Positions 24,880 to 33,847 of a DNA stretch of 64,000 bases are shown here, piece by piece; the stretch's first letter is position 1, and each line of letters starts with the position of its first letter. The notes below the pieces were generated by a model. That model worked only from the letters and a program-made list of their open reading frames with translations. It was not told the DNA's origin and made no database searches. The DNA lies in NCBI RefSeq assembly GCF_002091955.1, contig NZ_MKKY01000042.1:124001-188000 (forward strand). Direction: 5' to 3'. Source of the stretch: Rhodococcus sp. 1168. GTDB taxonomy: Bacteria > Actinomycetota > Actinomycetes > Mycobacteriales > Mycobacteriaceae. Made by a program: the position numbers and the translations under genes.

Positions 24880-26415
24880 TCAGAGAGGTTTACGCAGCGC
24901 GGCCATGAACATCGCGTCGGTACCGTGCCGGTGTGGCCATAGCTGCACCGAGGGACCGTCGCCGATCAGAGGAACATCCGGAAGCAACTCCCGCGTGTCC
25001 AGTTGTGCGACGCCATGGCGTCGCACAGCATCGGCGACGACAGCGGTCGTTTCCGACAGGTGCGGCGAACACGTGGAGTAGACGACGACGCCGCCCGGCC
25101 GCACGAGTGAGATCGCCGAAGCGAGAAGCTCCCGCTGCAGAGTGACCAGTGTCGCAACGTCCTTGGGTGAGCGACGCCACCGCGCTTCCGGACGGCGACG
25201 CAGCGCGCCGAGTCCGGTGCAGGGGGCGTCGACGAGAACACGATCGAAGCCGGGTTCGAGGCCGGAGTCTCGGCCGTCGACGACGTGGACGGTGACCGGG
25301 AGTGATGCGGTGGTCTTTCGGACCAGTTCGGCGCGATGAGGAGTCGGTTCCACTGCGTCGACCCGTGCACCGTCGATTTCGGCGAGCGCACCGAGTAGCG
25401 CGGCCTTGCCTCCCGGCCCAGCACAAAGGTCGAGCCATCGACCGCCGTCCGGACCTTCGAGCGGCGCCAGCGTCAGCGCCCTGGCAACAAGCTGACTACC
25501 TTCGTCCTGGACTCCTGCCAGACCCTCGCGAACTGCGTCGAGCTTGCCTGGATCCCCGCCGTCGAGGTGCACCGCGTACGGCGAATACGGACCTTCTTCA
25601 CCACCGGTGACGAGAGCGAGCTCCTCCGCCGAGATTTCACCCGGACGCGCGACGAGATGCACGGCAGGACGCGCGTCGTCTGCGGCCAGAACGTCCGCGA
25701 GTTCACCGGCGTCGGCTCCGAGCGCATCGGCGAACGCTTGGGCGATCCACTTGGGATGCGCGTATTCGAATGCCAAATGTCCGACAGGATCCTGTTCTGC
25801 GGATGGACTCAGCTCCTCCACCCATTGCGCCTCGGTCTTCTCCGAGACTCGTCGCAGCACAGCATTGACGAAGCCGGCTTTGCCGCTGCCGAACTCCGCT
25901 CGCGCGAAATCGACGGACGTGGCTACTGCCGCGTGCGGTGCAACTCTGGTGCGGAGTAGTTGATACGCCCCGAGCCGCAGAATATCGAGCAATCCACCGT
26001 CGATATCGGCGATGGACCGGCCCGAGCCACTCTCGATCACGGCGTCGAGCAGCCCGCGGGCACGGGACGCTCCATATGCGAGTTCGGTTGCCAGGGCTGC
26101 GTCTCGGGTATCGAGTTTGCGCTCGCGTAGCAGGCCCGGCAGGACCAAGTTGGCATAGGCGTCGCGCTCCCGAACAGCCTTGAGAACGTCGCGAGCCGCC
26201 AGACGGGCGGCGTCGACCGCACCGGCAGCGGCCGGGCCGTTTCCCCGCGGCGGCCGGTTGGTGCCCGTGCCTCTCGATGCCCCCTGCGGGCGGCGGGATG
26301 CTCCGTTGGTGCCGGACGACTCGGCAGATGTCGACCGACGCTTTCCTTGGCGTCCGCCTTGTTCGTTTCGGCCGCCTCCAGCATTGCCGCGACTGGACTT
26401 GTCTTCCGAACTCAT
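24880..26415 (-). CDS. rsmB: 16S rRNA (cytosine(967)-C(5))-methyltransferase RsmB-like
   Basis: Methylates a cytosine in 16S rRNA using S-adenosylmethionine. The 511-residue protein has a basic, low-complexity N-terminal tail of about 65 residues rich in Gly, Arg and Ser, then a NusB-like RNA-binding domain (about 68-200). The methyltransferase domain follows, with [14 protein letters not shown], the catalytic [12 protein letters not shown] and [13 protein letters not shown] 26415 overlaps the fmt stop as ATGA. The tail is longer than in enterobacterial RsmB and is probably disordered. Confidence 0.94.
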   Translation of the reverse strand: MSSEDKSSRGNAGGGRNEQGGRQGKRRSTSAESSGTNGASRRPQGASRGTGTNRPPRGNGPAAAGAVDAARLAARDVLKAVRERDAYANLVLPGLLRERKLDTRDAALATELAYGASRARGLLDAVIESGSGRSIADIDGGLLDILRLGAYQLLRTRVAPHAAVATSVDFARAEFGSGKAGFVNAVLRRVSEKTEAQWVEELSPSAEQDPVGHLAFEYAHPKWIAQAFADALGADAGELADVLAADDARPAVHLVARPGEISAEELALVTGGEEGPYSPYAVHLDGGDPGKLDAVREGLAGVQDEGSQLVARALTLAPLEGPDGGRWLDLCAGPGGKAALLGALAEIDGARVDAVEPTPHRAELVRKTTASLPVTVHVVDGRDSGLEPGFDRVLVDAPCTGLGALRRRPEARWRRSPKDVATLVTLQRELLASAISLVRPGGVVVYSTCSPHLSETTAVVADAVRRHGVAQLDTRELLPDVPLIGDGPSVQLWPHRHGTDAMFMAALRKPL

Positions 26416-27335
26416 TGCGCCACTGCCGTTTCCGTAAGCCGGGCTCCGCGAGCCCAGTCGAGTGCCTTCATCGGCTTCTTGCCTTGCGGCACTATGTCAC
26501 CGAGGACGACGGCTGTGCTTGCCGTACCTATGTACACACCGTCCTTTCGTACAACGATGTGTCCAGGTTCCATTCTCTCGGTCGATACGGTCACTGGGAG
26601 GACCTTCATACGAATATCGCCTACAGTCGTCCATGCGCCAGGGTTGGGCGTGACTGCTCGGATCTGACGCTCGACTGCTGCTGCCGAACGCGTCCAGTCG
26701 ATGCGCGCAGCATCGACGGTCACCTTCTTGGCGTACGAGACGCCATCCACGCTTTGCGGCAGCGCGGACGCTTCCCCCGCATCGATGGCATCCAAGGTGG
26801 CTTCCAACAGCTCGGCACCGCTGATCGCGAGCCTGGAGAGAAGGTCGCCGGCAGTGTCCGACGGCCGAACGACTTCGGTTACGACACCGAGTATCGGCCC
26901 CGTGTCCATCCCCTCCTCGAGCAGGAAGGTCGACGCACCTGTCACGTCGTCACCGGCCGCGATAGCTGCCTGTACGGGGGCGGCGCCACGCCAGGCAGGC
27001 AGCAGCGAGAAGTGCAGGTTGATCCAACCGAACCGGGGAATGTTCAACACCGGCCGAGGTAGTAGGGCACCGTAGGCCACGACGGGGCAGACGTCGGGCT
27101 CCAATGCCGCCAATGCGTCGAGAAACTCAGGATCGGAGGGGCTCGCAGGCGTCAGTACCGGGATGCCGTGTGAGTCGGCCAGAACACCGATCGGCGAGCG
27201 AACCTGTTTGCGTCCACGGCCCGACGCTGCATCGGGTCGGGTGACTACCGCAATCACCTCATGCTTGTCCGACGCTATAAGACGTTCCAGTGACGGAACC
27301 GCCGGGTCAGGCGTCCCTGCAAACACAACACGCAC
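26412..27335 (-). CDS. fmt: Methionyl-tRNA formyltransferase
   Basis: Adds a formyl group from 10-formyltetrahydrofolate to initiator methionyl-tRNA. The 307-residue protein starts [16 protein letters not shown]. Its active site lies in the Asn-His-Asp region, with [17 protein letters not shown] near residue 104 and EEGMDTGPI near 140; the catalytic HxSLLP reads HFSLLP as usual. The C-terminal OB-fold tRNA-binding domain follows. I chose GTG 27335 because GGGAG lies 7 nt upstream; the frame is open for eight more codons without a ribosome binding site. It heads fmt-rsmB and diverges from the diguanylate cyclase across about 294 bp. Confidence 0.95.
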   Translation of the reverse strand: MRVVFAGTPDPAVPSLERLIASDKHEVIAVVTRPDAASGRGRKQVRSPIGVLADSHGIPVLTPASPSDPEFLDALAALEPDVCPVVAYGALLPRPVLNIPRFGWINLHFSLLPAWRGAAPVQAAIAAGDDVTGASTFLLEEGMDTGPILGVVTEVVRPSDTAGDLLSRLAISGAELLEATLDAIDAGEASALPQSVDGVSYAKKVTVDAARIDWTRSAAAVERQIRAVTPNPGAWTTVGDIRMKVLPVTVSTERMEPGHIVVRKDGVYIGTASTAVVLGDIVPQGKKPMKALDWARGARLTETAVAQ

Positions 27336-27629
27336 CAGTGAGCTCCCGCGAATAGGCAATACGACTCTTACGACGAACTCCCCATTCTAGGGACCATCTG
27401 CTCGGTTCCCGACAAACCACCGCTCCCGCGGGGTTCCCGCATGTGTCGGTCCTGCCTCGGATCCGCCCGGGGCTGCACTTACTCCGCACTATTGGGCCCG
27501 AGCAGACATGTTGCCCGCGATCACCCGCTAGCCTGGTCGGGCCAGCGAGCGTCGACTGGACAATCTCGATGTCAGCCGATACGCACCACCGCCACGGCCG
27601 ATAATTTTTCGCGTACGAGAGGAGGGAGC

Positions 27630-29462
27630 TTGTCCATCGCAAGCCCCTCGGCCGCGGCAGTGTCCCAATACTCGGTGGGTCCACGAACAGCGGCCTATCT
27701 CATTGTGGTTGCCGTCGTCGTCGGCGTCGTCTCATCCGGAATTCTGCCGAAACAGCTCTCGGTGGTCCTGGACGATCTCGCGCAGCTGATCGGCGGAGTC
27801 GCAGCCGCGTCGATCTGTTGGTACACGGCCGGACATCGCACCGGAGCCGAGCGAAGGTGGCGGGTTCTGATGGCCGCCGGTATGGCCAGTTGGTCGGCAG
27901 GAATGCTGATCTGGGCGCTGTACCGTTCAGTTCTCCACACCGCACTGCCGTCACCGTCGTATGCGGACATCGGTTTCTTTCTGCTTCCGATCTTCTCCGT
28001 CTCTGCTCTGCTCGCGGTCGTCGGAAAGTCGCCGCGCCGCACCGGGGTCGGTTCCACTCATGCTTGGATCACCTCGGTTCTCGACGGCATGGTGATCGTC
28101 GGCTCACTGTTCGTACTGTCATGGTCCACCGCGCTGGGGCACGTCGCACGATCCGAGGAAACGAATTCCTTGCGATTCCTCGTCGCGTTGATGTACCCGA
28201 TCACCGACCTCGTACTTGTCGTCATGGTCAGTCTGCTCGCCGTGCTATCCGACGTCCCCGGCCGCTATCGCGCACAATTGTCTCTACTCGGTGCCGGACT
28301 CGTGTGTGTGGCCATCTCGGACAGTCTGTACGCCTATCTCATCGCCGCCGGCGCCGAAGAAATGCCATTGTTCGCCGACGCAGGCTTCATCGCGGGACCC
28401 GTTCTTGTTGCACTCGCCGCGTCCGTACCTACCGGACGATCCGTCGACAGCGTCGGTCGGATCGAACGGTCGAATTGGACACCGAATACGAATTGGACAC
28501 CGAATGCACAGTCCACGTCACCCCGACTGTCGCTTGATTCCTTGGCCGGTGATCGAACGCAATTGTTGCTGCCCTACGCATTGATAGTGCTGATCGGCAC
28601 GTTCCTCGGGGTGCAATGGGCGGCCCACAGTTCCGTCGACACCGTGGTGCTCGCACTGTTCTTCGCCGTGGTGGTGCTCTCGTTGGCCCGTCAGGTAATG
28701 ACATTGCTGCAAAACGACGCACTCCTCCGACGCCTGTCCGAAGCGCAGGCCGAGCTCAGCTATCGGGCACACCACGACGGGTTGACCGGCTTGCTCAACC
28801 GATCCGCATTCGACGAGCACCTGAGCGCAGCGATCGACCTCCACAACGCGAGCGGACGAATCGGTGTGTTGCTCTTGATCGACCTGGACAACTTCAAGGC
28901 TGTCAACGATCGCCTCGGCCACGGTGCCGGTGACCGCTTGCTCGAGATTCTCGCGAAACGGTTGGCGGACACCGTCAACGGCGGCGAACATGGTGGCGTC
29001 GTTGCCCGATTCGGAGGCGACGAGTTCGCCGTACTCATCCCCGCGGGTATCGACGCCGGTTGCCGGACCGCGAAAGAGATAGTCGACACACTACGTAAGC
29101 CGCAAACAATCGAGGGCTACATGGTGTCGATCGGCGCAAGCGTGGGAGTGGTCGAATTGACCGTTTTCGACGGCGACGCGACGGCAGATGCCGTAGTTCG
29201 CAGTGCGGATCGGGCTATGTACGAGGCAAAGAAGAGCGGCAAGGCTGGGGTGTTCACCTACGATTACGACGGCGCACTTCGGATGGTCTACAACCTGAAC
29301 GACATTGCTGCGGCGTTCGACTGGAGGCCGAATCACCGCAGCCCTGACATCCTGCGTATTTCGATCGGTTCAGGTAATCAGGAAAGCCTCGGGATCAGTC
29401 CGAATATCGTTGCGGGTGAACCCGACCCGGCTCGGTTGATCGGGCCCCCGACCAAAACATAG
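27630..29462 (+). CDS. Membrane diguanylate cyclase (GGDEF domain, ten helices)
   Basis: Predicted to make the second messenger cyclic di-GMP from GTP at the membrane. The first 385 or so residues hold about ten hydrophobic helices. The GGDEF domain follows, starting at DGLTGLLNRSAF, with IDLDNFKAVND and an intact GGDEF at about 462-466. The inhibitory RxxD site is not visible before it, and there is no EAL domain. TTG 27630 is preceded by AGGAG with a 5-nt spacer; the upstream open frame lacks a ribosome binding site. The last 30 residues overlap the antisense cyclase-family gene. A loop between helices carries a duplicated NWTPN. The upstream 294 bp are divergent from fmt. The input sensed is unknown. 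Confidence 0.88.
   Translation: MSIASPSAAAVSQYSVGPRTAAYLIVVAVVVGVVSSGILPKQLSVVLDDLAQLIGGVAAASICWYTAGHRTGAERRWRVLMAAGMASWSAGMLIWALYRSVLHTALPSPSYADIGFFLLPIFSVSALLAVVGKSPRRTGVGSTHAWITSVLDGMVIVGSLFVLSWSTALGHVARSEETNSLRFLVALMYPITDLVLVVMVSLLAVLSDVPGRYRAQLSLLGAGLVCVAISDSLYAYLIAAGAEEMPLFADAGFIAGPVLVALAASVPTGRSVDSVGRIERSNWTPNTNWTPNAQSTSPRLSLDSLAGDRTQLLLPYALIVLIGTFLGVQWAAHSSVDTVVLALFFAVVVLSLARQVMTLLQNDALLRRLSEAQAELSYRAHHDGLTGLLNRSAFDEHLSAAIDLHNASGRIGVLLLIDLDNFKAVNDRLGHGAGDRLLEILAKRLADTVNGGEHGGVVARFGGDEFAVLIPAGIDAGCRTAKEIVDTLRKPQTIEGYMVSIGASVGVVELTVFDGDATADAVVRSADRAMYEAKKSGKAGVFTYDYDGALRMVYNLNDIAAAFDWRPNHRSPDILRISIGSGNQESLGISPNIVAGEPDPARLIGPPTKT
28471..28505 (+). repeat. 18-bp tandem duplication inside the diguanylate cyclase gene
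   Basis: CGAATTGGACACCGAAT occurs at 28471-28487 and again at 28489-28505, a period of 18 bp, which keeps the frame. It encodes NWTPNT followed by NWTPNA in the linker between predicted helices 8 and 9. It looks like a recent in-frame duplication. Confidence 0.85.
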
Positions 29463-30229
29463 GCCCCGGTGGTCGGCAACGAACCCAGGTTGGTGAGATT
29501 TTCCAAACTGATTCTGCGCCGGTCGTACAGTTTGACCGACACCGGATAGGTCTCGTCGTTGCCGAGATCGGGACCGAACGTATCGGTTCCCAACGCTCCT
29601 CGATCAGCCAGTCGGCCCGTATCGATGAGCCATTGTGCCGCGTCCGCAGAGAAACCGGGCTGGTGGCTCACGCCTTGCGCATCGGCATTGGCGTACGTAT
29701 CCGAGCCCCACCGCTCATCCCACCCCGTCCACAACAAGACTGCTGCGCCCGACGGGATTCGGCCATTGACCGTCTCCCATTCCTGCAGGTCCGTGACCGT
29801 GACCGCGTAATCTGCGTTCGCGGCTGATTTCTCACGAATATCGATCTTCACTGCAGGCAGGAACAGATCTTCCGGTGCAAGTTGGTCGGCAGTGAGCCCG
29901 CCCTCCTGGAAGTGCGCCGGTGCGCCCCAATGTGAACCCGTGTGCTCGCCTTCTCTGACATTCTGGATGTAGAAACCGTCCTCGGCTACGGTCGCGGCAG
30001 TCTCCAGAACGAACTCTGGATCGCCCGGGAATATCGGTGTCGTGGCCGGGTCGTTGACGTGGGAAAGCGACACGATTTTCAGCAGACGATCCAGCGGGAT
30101 CCCGATCCCAGGAAAATCCGCCGACCCCGTTCCCGGCGCCGCTTGCGCAAGCGTGGGCCCCGCCAAACGTGCTCCGGCAACTACTGCCAAACCTGTTGCC
30201 ACGCGTCGAATCAGCTGTCGTCTTTTCAT
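29378..30229 (-). CDS. Tat-exported cyclase family protein (kynurenine formamidase fold)
   Basis: Metal-dependent hydrolase of the cyclase/kynurenine-formamidase family, probably acting outside the membrane. The N-terminus MKRRQLIRRVATGLAVVAGA and a following AQA site look like a Tat signal peptide. The family motif appears as HTGSHWGAPAHF near residue 97; many members have Asp where this one has Gly. ISLENLTNLGSLP near 243 and VGGPINRAGSGSPATIFGL at the end are typical. ATG 30229 was chosen for the signal peptide and an AAGG ribosome binding site; a longer frame runs 21 codons upstream. Its 3' end overlaps the diguanylate cyclase by 85 bp on the other strand. The substrate is unknown. Confidence 0.82.
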   Translation of the reverse strand: MKRRQLIRRVATGLAVVAGARLAGPTLAQAAPGTGSADFPGIGIPLDRLLKIVSLSHVNDPATTPIFPGDPEFVLETAATVAEDGFYIQNVREGEHTGSHWGAPAHFQEGGLTADQLAPEDLFLPAVKIDIREKSAANADYAVTVTDLQEWETVNGRIPSGAAVLLWTGWDERWGSDTYANADAQGVSHQPGFSADAAQWLIDTGRLADRGALGTDTFGPDLGNDETYPVSVKLYDRRRISLENLTNLGSLPTTGAYVLVGGPINRAGSGSPATIFGLIPRLS

Positions 30230-30330
30230 CGAGTGAGCCTTCGCTTCTCCCAGGGCCCGAACTGCACCCTTGCCCAGTGTCGTAGGAAACAAACTCTATG
30301 CGCTCGAAGTCTCACTCCCGCACCGACTAC

Positions 30331-32355
30331 TCAACCGATTCTGATGGGATCGATCTGCACTCGAACCGAAGTAGTACTCTTCCTTGCACTTCTGGCCGCC
30401 TGCGCGTCTGCGAGAGAACGGGCAAGCGCCCCACCGGCGTTACGAGGCACTCGAAGCAAAAGTCGTTGGACATCGCCCGGCAAGCCATCTTCTCCCCCGC
30501 CGGCTGGAGCGCGCTGACCATCAGGGAGATCTACCGGCCCGAGTACCTCCACCTCGTCCGACAGCCCAGCCGCCTCGACGAGCGCAGTGATCGATGCCGT
30601 CGTCCCGTCGATTGCCGCAACGTGGACCGCCGGCGGGAAACGTACCTCTATTCGCTCCTCCAGCTGGCTTCGGGCGTGCCCGACCGGATCCCAACGCACG
30701 AGTGCCTGCACCGTCGGAATCTCCGATTCGGCGACCACGACCACTCGGCCGTTCTCGGTACCGGGCCGCACCAAGGCTGCGGCCGTCATCCATCGGCGAA
30801 GTGTCTCCTCTGCTGCACGCAAATCAGCGCGGCCGAGCAATGCCCACCCGTCGAGGAGCAGGGCAGCACCGAACCCACCGGGCGTGGTCGGTTCGGCTCC
30901 CACAGTGGATATGACCAGTCTCGGTCCGGATGCGACGGAGTCGAGCACCGACGCTCCCCCGGACGTCTGGACCGGCACTCCAGGAAACGCGCGTCCCAGC
31001 TCTTCCGCTGTTCGATGGGCACCGATGACGACCGCCCGCAAGGTTCGGGACCCGCAGACGGTGCAGCGATGGTTGGTATCGGCGACGCCGCACCAACTGC
31101 AGGTGGGGCTGCCTGCGCCGTCTGCTCCCGGAGCGGACGGCAAGGACAACGGTCCGTTGCAGCGACGGCATCTCGCTGGATTTCGACACTTGCCGCAGGC
31201 CAGCGACGGAACGTATCCGCCCCGTGGAACCTGCACGAGTACAGCTAGATTCGCAGCCAATGCTGCTCGTGCCGCATCGAATGCGATGGCAGGCAAACGC
31301 GCTGCACGTGCCCCCGGGTCTCGGGCCAACGCATGATCACTGTCCGCCAGCGCGACGACGTGTGGTTGCCGCGCCCGGACCACTTCCCGGGGCGCGAGAA
31401 GATCGTGTGCCCAACCGGAATCCACGAGTGCCTCGGCTTCGGCAGTTCTGGCATGCCCAGCCAAAACGACCGCACATCCGCATTCGTGCGCCCGCAACAA
31501 CGCCACCTCGCGGGCATGTGGATAGGGCGATCGAGGTTCGGCATAACCGTCGTCACCGTCATCCCACATGAGCAGCAAACCCAGATTCCGTACCGGAGCG
31601 AATACCGCGCTTCTGGTGCCGACGACGATCGACACGTCGCGTCGTAGTGCCGCCAACCAGCGTCGGTAGCGTTTGGCAGGTCCGAGACCCGCGGACAATG
31701 CGATCACCGCGTCCGAGCCTGCTACCGCCTCGCAGGCGGTCGCGACACGATCCAAGTCGCGTTGATCCGGCACCACCACGACGACACTTCGCCCACTCGC
31801 CGCCGTGACTGCGGCGAGTTCGGCGATGCGATGAGCCCAATCCTCGCCCGGAAGTGCTTGCCACACCGCCCGCGGGCTCCTCGATGCCCGCAGTGCATCG
31901 AGAAAGGCATCACCGTGGGTGTACGACGACCATGCACTCGAATCGATTGCGGGAGCAACGATGACCGGCATGTCGCCGGACGGCTCCCCTTCGACCTTGG
32001 CATGTCGCGGTGGAACAGCAAGACGCAGGACATCGGCTCTCGTGCCGGCATATCTCGCAGCCACGGCAGTGACCAATGCGCTGATCTCGGGCGTCAGGAC
32101 CCTCTCGGGAGAGACGACGCGGTCGAGCCAGCCGAGCTTTCCCGTGTGATCGCTGGTCTCGACACGCTCGACGATGTATCCGTCGACCAACCTGCCTGCG
32201 AACCGTATTCGAACCCGCACCCCGGGCTGAGCACTATCGGCGAATTCGGCCGGTACTAGATAGTCGAATTCCCGGTCGAGGTGAGCGAGCGGCAGCAGCG
32301 GCAACACCCGCGCAATGGGACGCTCCTCGGCTGCCGTTCTCGCTGCGCCGCTCAC
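30331..32355 (-). CDS. priA: Primosomal protein N' (PriA), helicase motifs degenerate
   Basis: PriA restarts stalled replication forks in E. coli using an ATP-driven helicase. This 674-residue homolog keeps the N-terminal DNA-binding domain (HLDREFDYLVPAEF onwards) and the zinc cysteines CGKCRNPARCRRC and CSWCG..CTVCG near residues 380-440. It lacks a Walker A GxxGxGKT in the expected place: the text runs WAHRIAELAAVTAASGRSVV. DEEH is replaced by WDDGDDGY. Mycobacterial PriA is degenerate in the same way, so it is probably an ATPase-dead scaffold. The GTG start has GGAG 4 nt upstream. metK lies 48 bp upstream on the same strand. Confidence 0.9.
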   Translation of the reverse strand: MSGAARTAAEERPIARVLPLLPLAHLDREFDYLVPAEFADSAQPGVRVRIRFAGRLVDGYIVERVETSDHTGKLGWLDRVVSPERVLTPEISALVTAVAARYAGTRADVLRLAVPPRHAKVEGEPSGDMPVIVAPAIDSSAWSSYTHGDAFLDALRASRSPRAVWQALPGEDWAHRIAELAAVTAASGRSVVVVVPDQRDLDRVATACEAVAGSDAVIALSAGLGPAKRYRRWLAALRRDVSIVVGTRSAVFAPVRNLGLLLMWDDGDDGYAEPRSPYPHAREVALLRAHECGCAVVLAGHARTAEAEALVDSGWAHDLLAPREVVRARQPHVVALADSDHALARDPGARAARLPAIAFDAARAALAANLAVLVQVPRGGYVPSLACGKCRNPARCRRCNGPLSLPSAPGADGAGSPTCSWCGVADTNHRCTVCGSRTLRAVVIGAHRTAEELGRAFPGVPVQTSGGASVLDSVASGPRLVISTVGAEPTTPGGFGAALLLDGWALLGRADLRAAEETLRRWMTAAALVRPGTENGRVVVVAESEIPTVQALVRWDPVGHARSQLEERIEVRFPPAVHVAAIDGTTASITALVEAAGLSDEVEVLGPVDLPDGQRAPAGGGEDGLPGDVQRLLLRVPRNAGGALARSLADAQAARSARKSTTSVRVQIDPIRIG

Positions 32356-32403
32356 CTCACTCCGTTCGTGAACTGCTCTCCCTCGAAGTACCCGAAACCG
32401 ATA

Positions 32404-33618
32404 TCAGAGACCGGCGGCAGCGCGCAGCTTGTCGGCACGATCGGTCGATTCCCACGGCAGCGAAATATCCGTTCGGCCGAAGTGGCCGTATGCGGCGGTC
32501 GGTGCATAGATCGGACGAAGCAGATCGAGGTCACGGATGATTGCACCCGGGCGTAGATCGAACACCTCGGAGATCGCCGCCTGAATACGCACGGGATCGG
32601 TCTTTTCGGTTCCGAAGGTCTCGACGAACAGACCGACCGGAGCCGATTTACCGATTGCGTACGCAACCTGAACCTCGATGCGATCGGCAAGGCCCGCCGC
32701 CACAGCATTCTTGGCAACCCACCGCATCGCGTAGGCGGCGCTACGATCGACCTTGGACGGGTCCTTACCGGAGAAAGCGCCGCCGCCGTGACGGGCCATG
32801 CCGCCGTAGGTGTCGACGATGATCTTGCGGCCGGTCAGTCCGGCATCGCCCATCGGTCCACCGAGAACGAACTTACCGGTGGGATTGACGAGCAGTCTGA
32901 TGTTGGAAGTGTCGAGCGTGGGGATGCTCAGATCTGCGAGCACCGCGCCGAGAACTTTGTCGCGAATATCCGGCGTCAGTAGATTGTCGAGGTCGATATC
33001 GGCGGCGTGCTGGGTGGAGACGACGACCGTGTCCAGTCGCACTGCCTGATCGCCGTCGTATTCGATGGTGACCTGGGTCTTACCGTCCGGACGCAGATAC
33101 GGCAGGGTTCCGTTCTTGCGAACCTCGGTCAAGCGACGAGCGAGACGGTGCGCCAATGCGATCGGAAGCGGCATCAGTTCTGGAGTATCGGTATTGGCGT
33201 ACCCGAACATCAACCCTTGGTCACCTGCGCCCTGACGGTCGATCTCGTCCTCGGAGAGTCCTTCGACGCGCGACTCGTGTGAATTGTCCACTCCCTGGGC
33301 GATTTCCGGAGACTGAGCACCGATCGCGACGTTCACGCCACACGAATTGCCGTCGAAACCTTTGGCAGAGGAGTCGTAGCCGATCTCGAGGACCTTCTCA
33401 CGGACGATCCGCGGAATGTCGGCATAGGCGGTGGTATTCACTTCACCGGCGACATGGACCTGACCGGTCGTGACCAAAGTTTCCACTGCCACGCGTGCAC
33501 GAGGATCCTCGGTGAGAAGTGCATCGAGAATCGAATCGCTGATCGCGTCACAAATTTTGTCTGGGTGACCCTCTGTCACAGACTCACTGGTGAAGAGCCG
33601 ACTGCCGGACTTGCTCAC
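32404..33618 (-). CDS. metK: S-adenosylmethionine synthetase
   Basis: Makes S-adenosylmethionine from methionine and ATP. The 404-residue protein has [16 protein letters not shown] at the N-terminus, the signature [12 protein letters not shown] near residue 130, and the P-loop-like [19 protein letters not shown] near 276. The GTG start is preceded by AGGA with a 5-nt spacer. The 211 bp before it hold a short direct repeat and the coaBC hairpin, but no recognisable SAM riboswitch. It lies between coaBC and priA, as in Mycobacterium. Confidence 0.97.
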   Translation of the reverse strand: MSKSGSRLFTSESVTEGHPDKICDAISDSILDALLTEDPRARVAVETLVTTGQVHVAGEVNTTAYADIPRIVREKVLEIGYDSSAKGFDGNSCGVNVAIGAQSPEIAQGVDNSHESRVEGLSEDEIDRQGAGDQGLMFGYANTDTPELMPLPIALAHRLARRLTEVRKNGTLPYLRPDGKTQVTIEYDGDQAVRLDTVVVSTQHAADIDLDNLLTPDIRDKVLGAVLADLSIPTLDTSNIRLLVNPTGKFVLGGPMGDAGLTGRKIIVDTYGGMARHGGGAFSGKDPSKVDRSAAYAMRWVAKNAVAAGLADRIEVQVAYAIGKSAPVGLFVETFGTEKTDPVRIQAAISEVFDLRPGAIIRDLDLLRPIYAPTAAYGHFGRTDISLPWESTDRADKLRAAAGL

Positions 33619-33713
33619 GGATTTCCTCTCGACGCGTACTTTCGGCCGGCCAGGAGCGTAGCTCCCTGTCGGCCATCAACAATCATTCGATTCGAGCACA
33701 TACCTGATGAAGA

Positions 33714-33745
33714 ACTCAGAACTACAACTCACTCAGAACTACAAC
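33714..33745. repeat. 15-bp direct repeat upstream of metK
   Basis: ACTCAGAACTACAAC occurs at 33714-33728 and 33731-33745, a 17-bp period, about 95-125 bp before the metK start. It may be a regulatory site in the metK promoter region or a chance duplication. Confidence 0.6.
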
Positions 33746-33821
33746 CATGAATTCGACGTCCCGAGCCGGTTTCCGACACGAAGCGCACGCCACTTTAGTC
33801 GGGCGGACGCGTGCTGTGCAC

Positions 33822-33847
33822 CCTTCGGATCACCGGTGATCCGAAGG
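33822..33847 (-). terminator. Perfect 26-bp palindrome across the coaBC stop codon
   Basis: CCTTCGGATCACC (33822-33834) is followed directly by its exact complement (33835-33847). The TGA stop of coaBC (33832-33830) lies inside it. RNA from this stretch would fold into a long stem with a tight turn, likely a terminator or 3' stabiliser between coaBC and metK. There is no T run. Confidence 0.55.

Noticed and set aside
30298-31248. 316-residue frame antisense to priA
   Set aside because: Composition is Arg- and Ser-rich and it lies wholly opposite a well-supported gene.
33619-33829. Possible SAM riboswitch before metK
   Set aside because: I found no conserved SAM-I or SAM-II core; only the short direct repeat and the coaBC palindrome.
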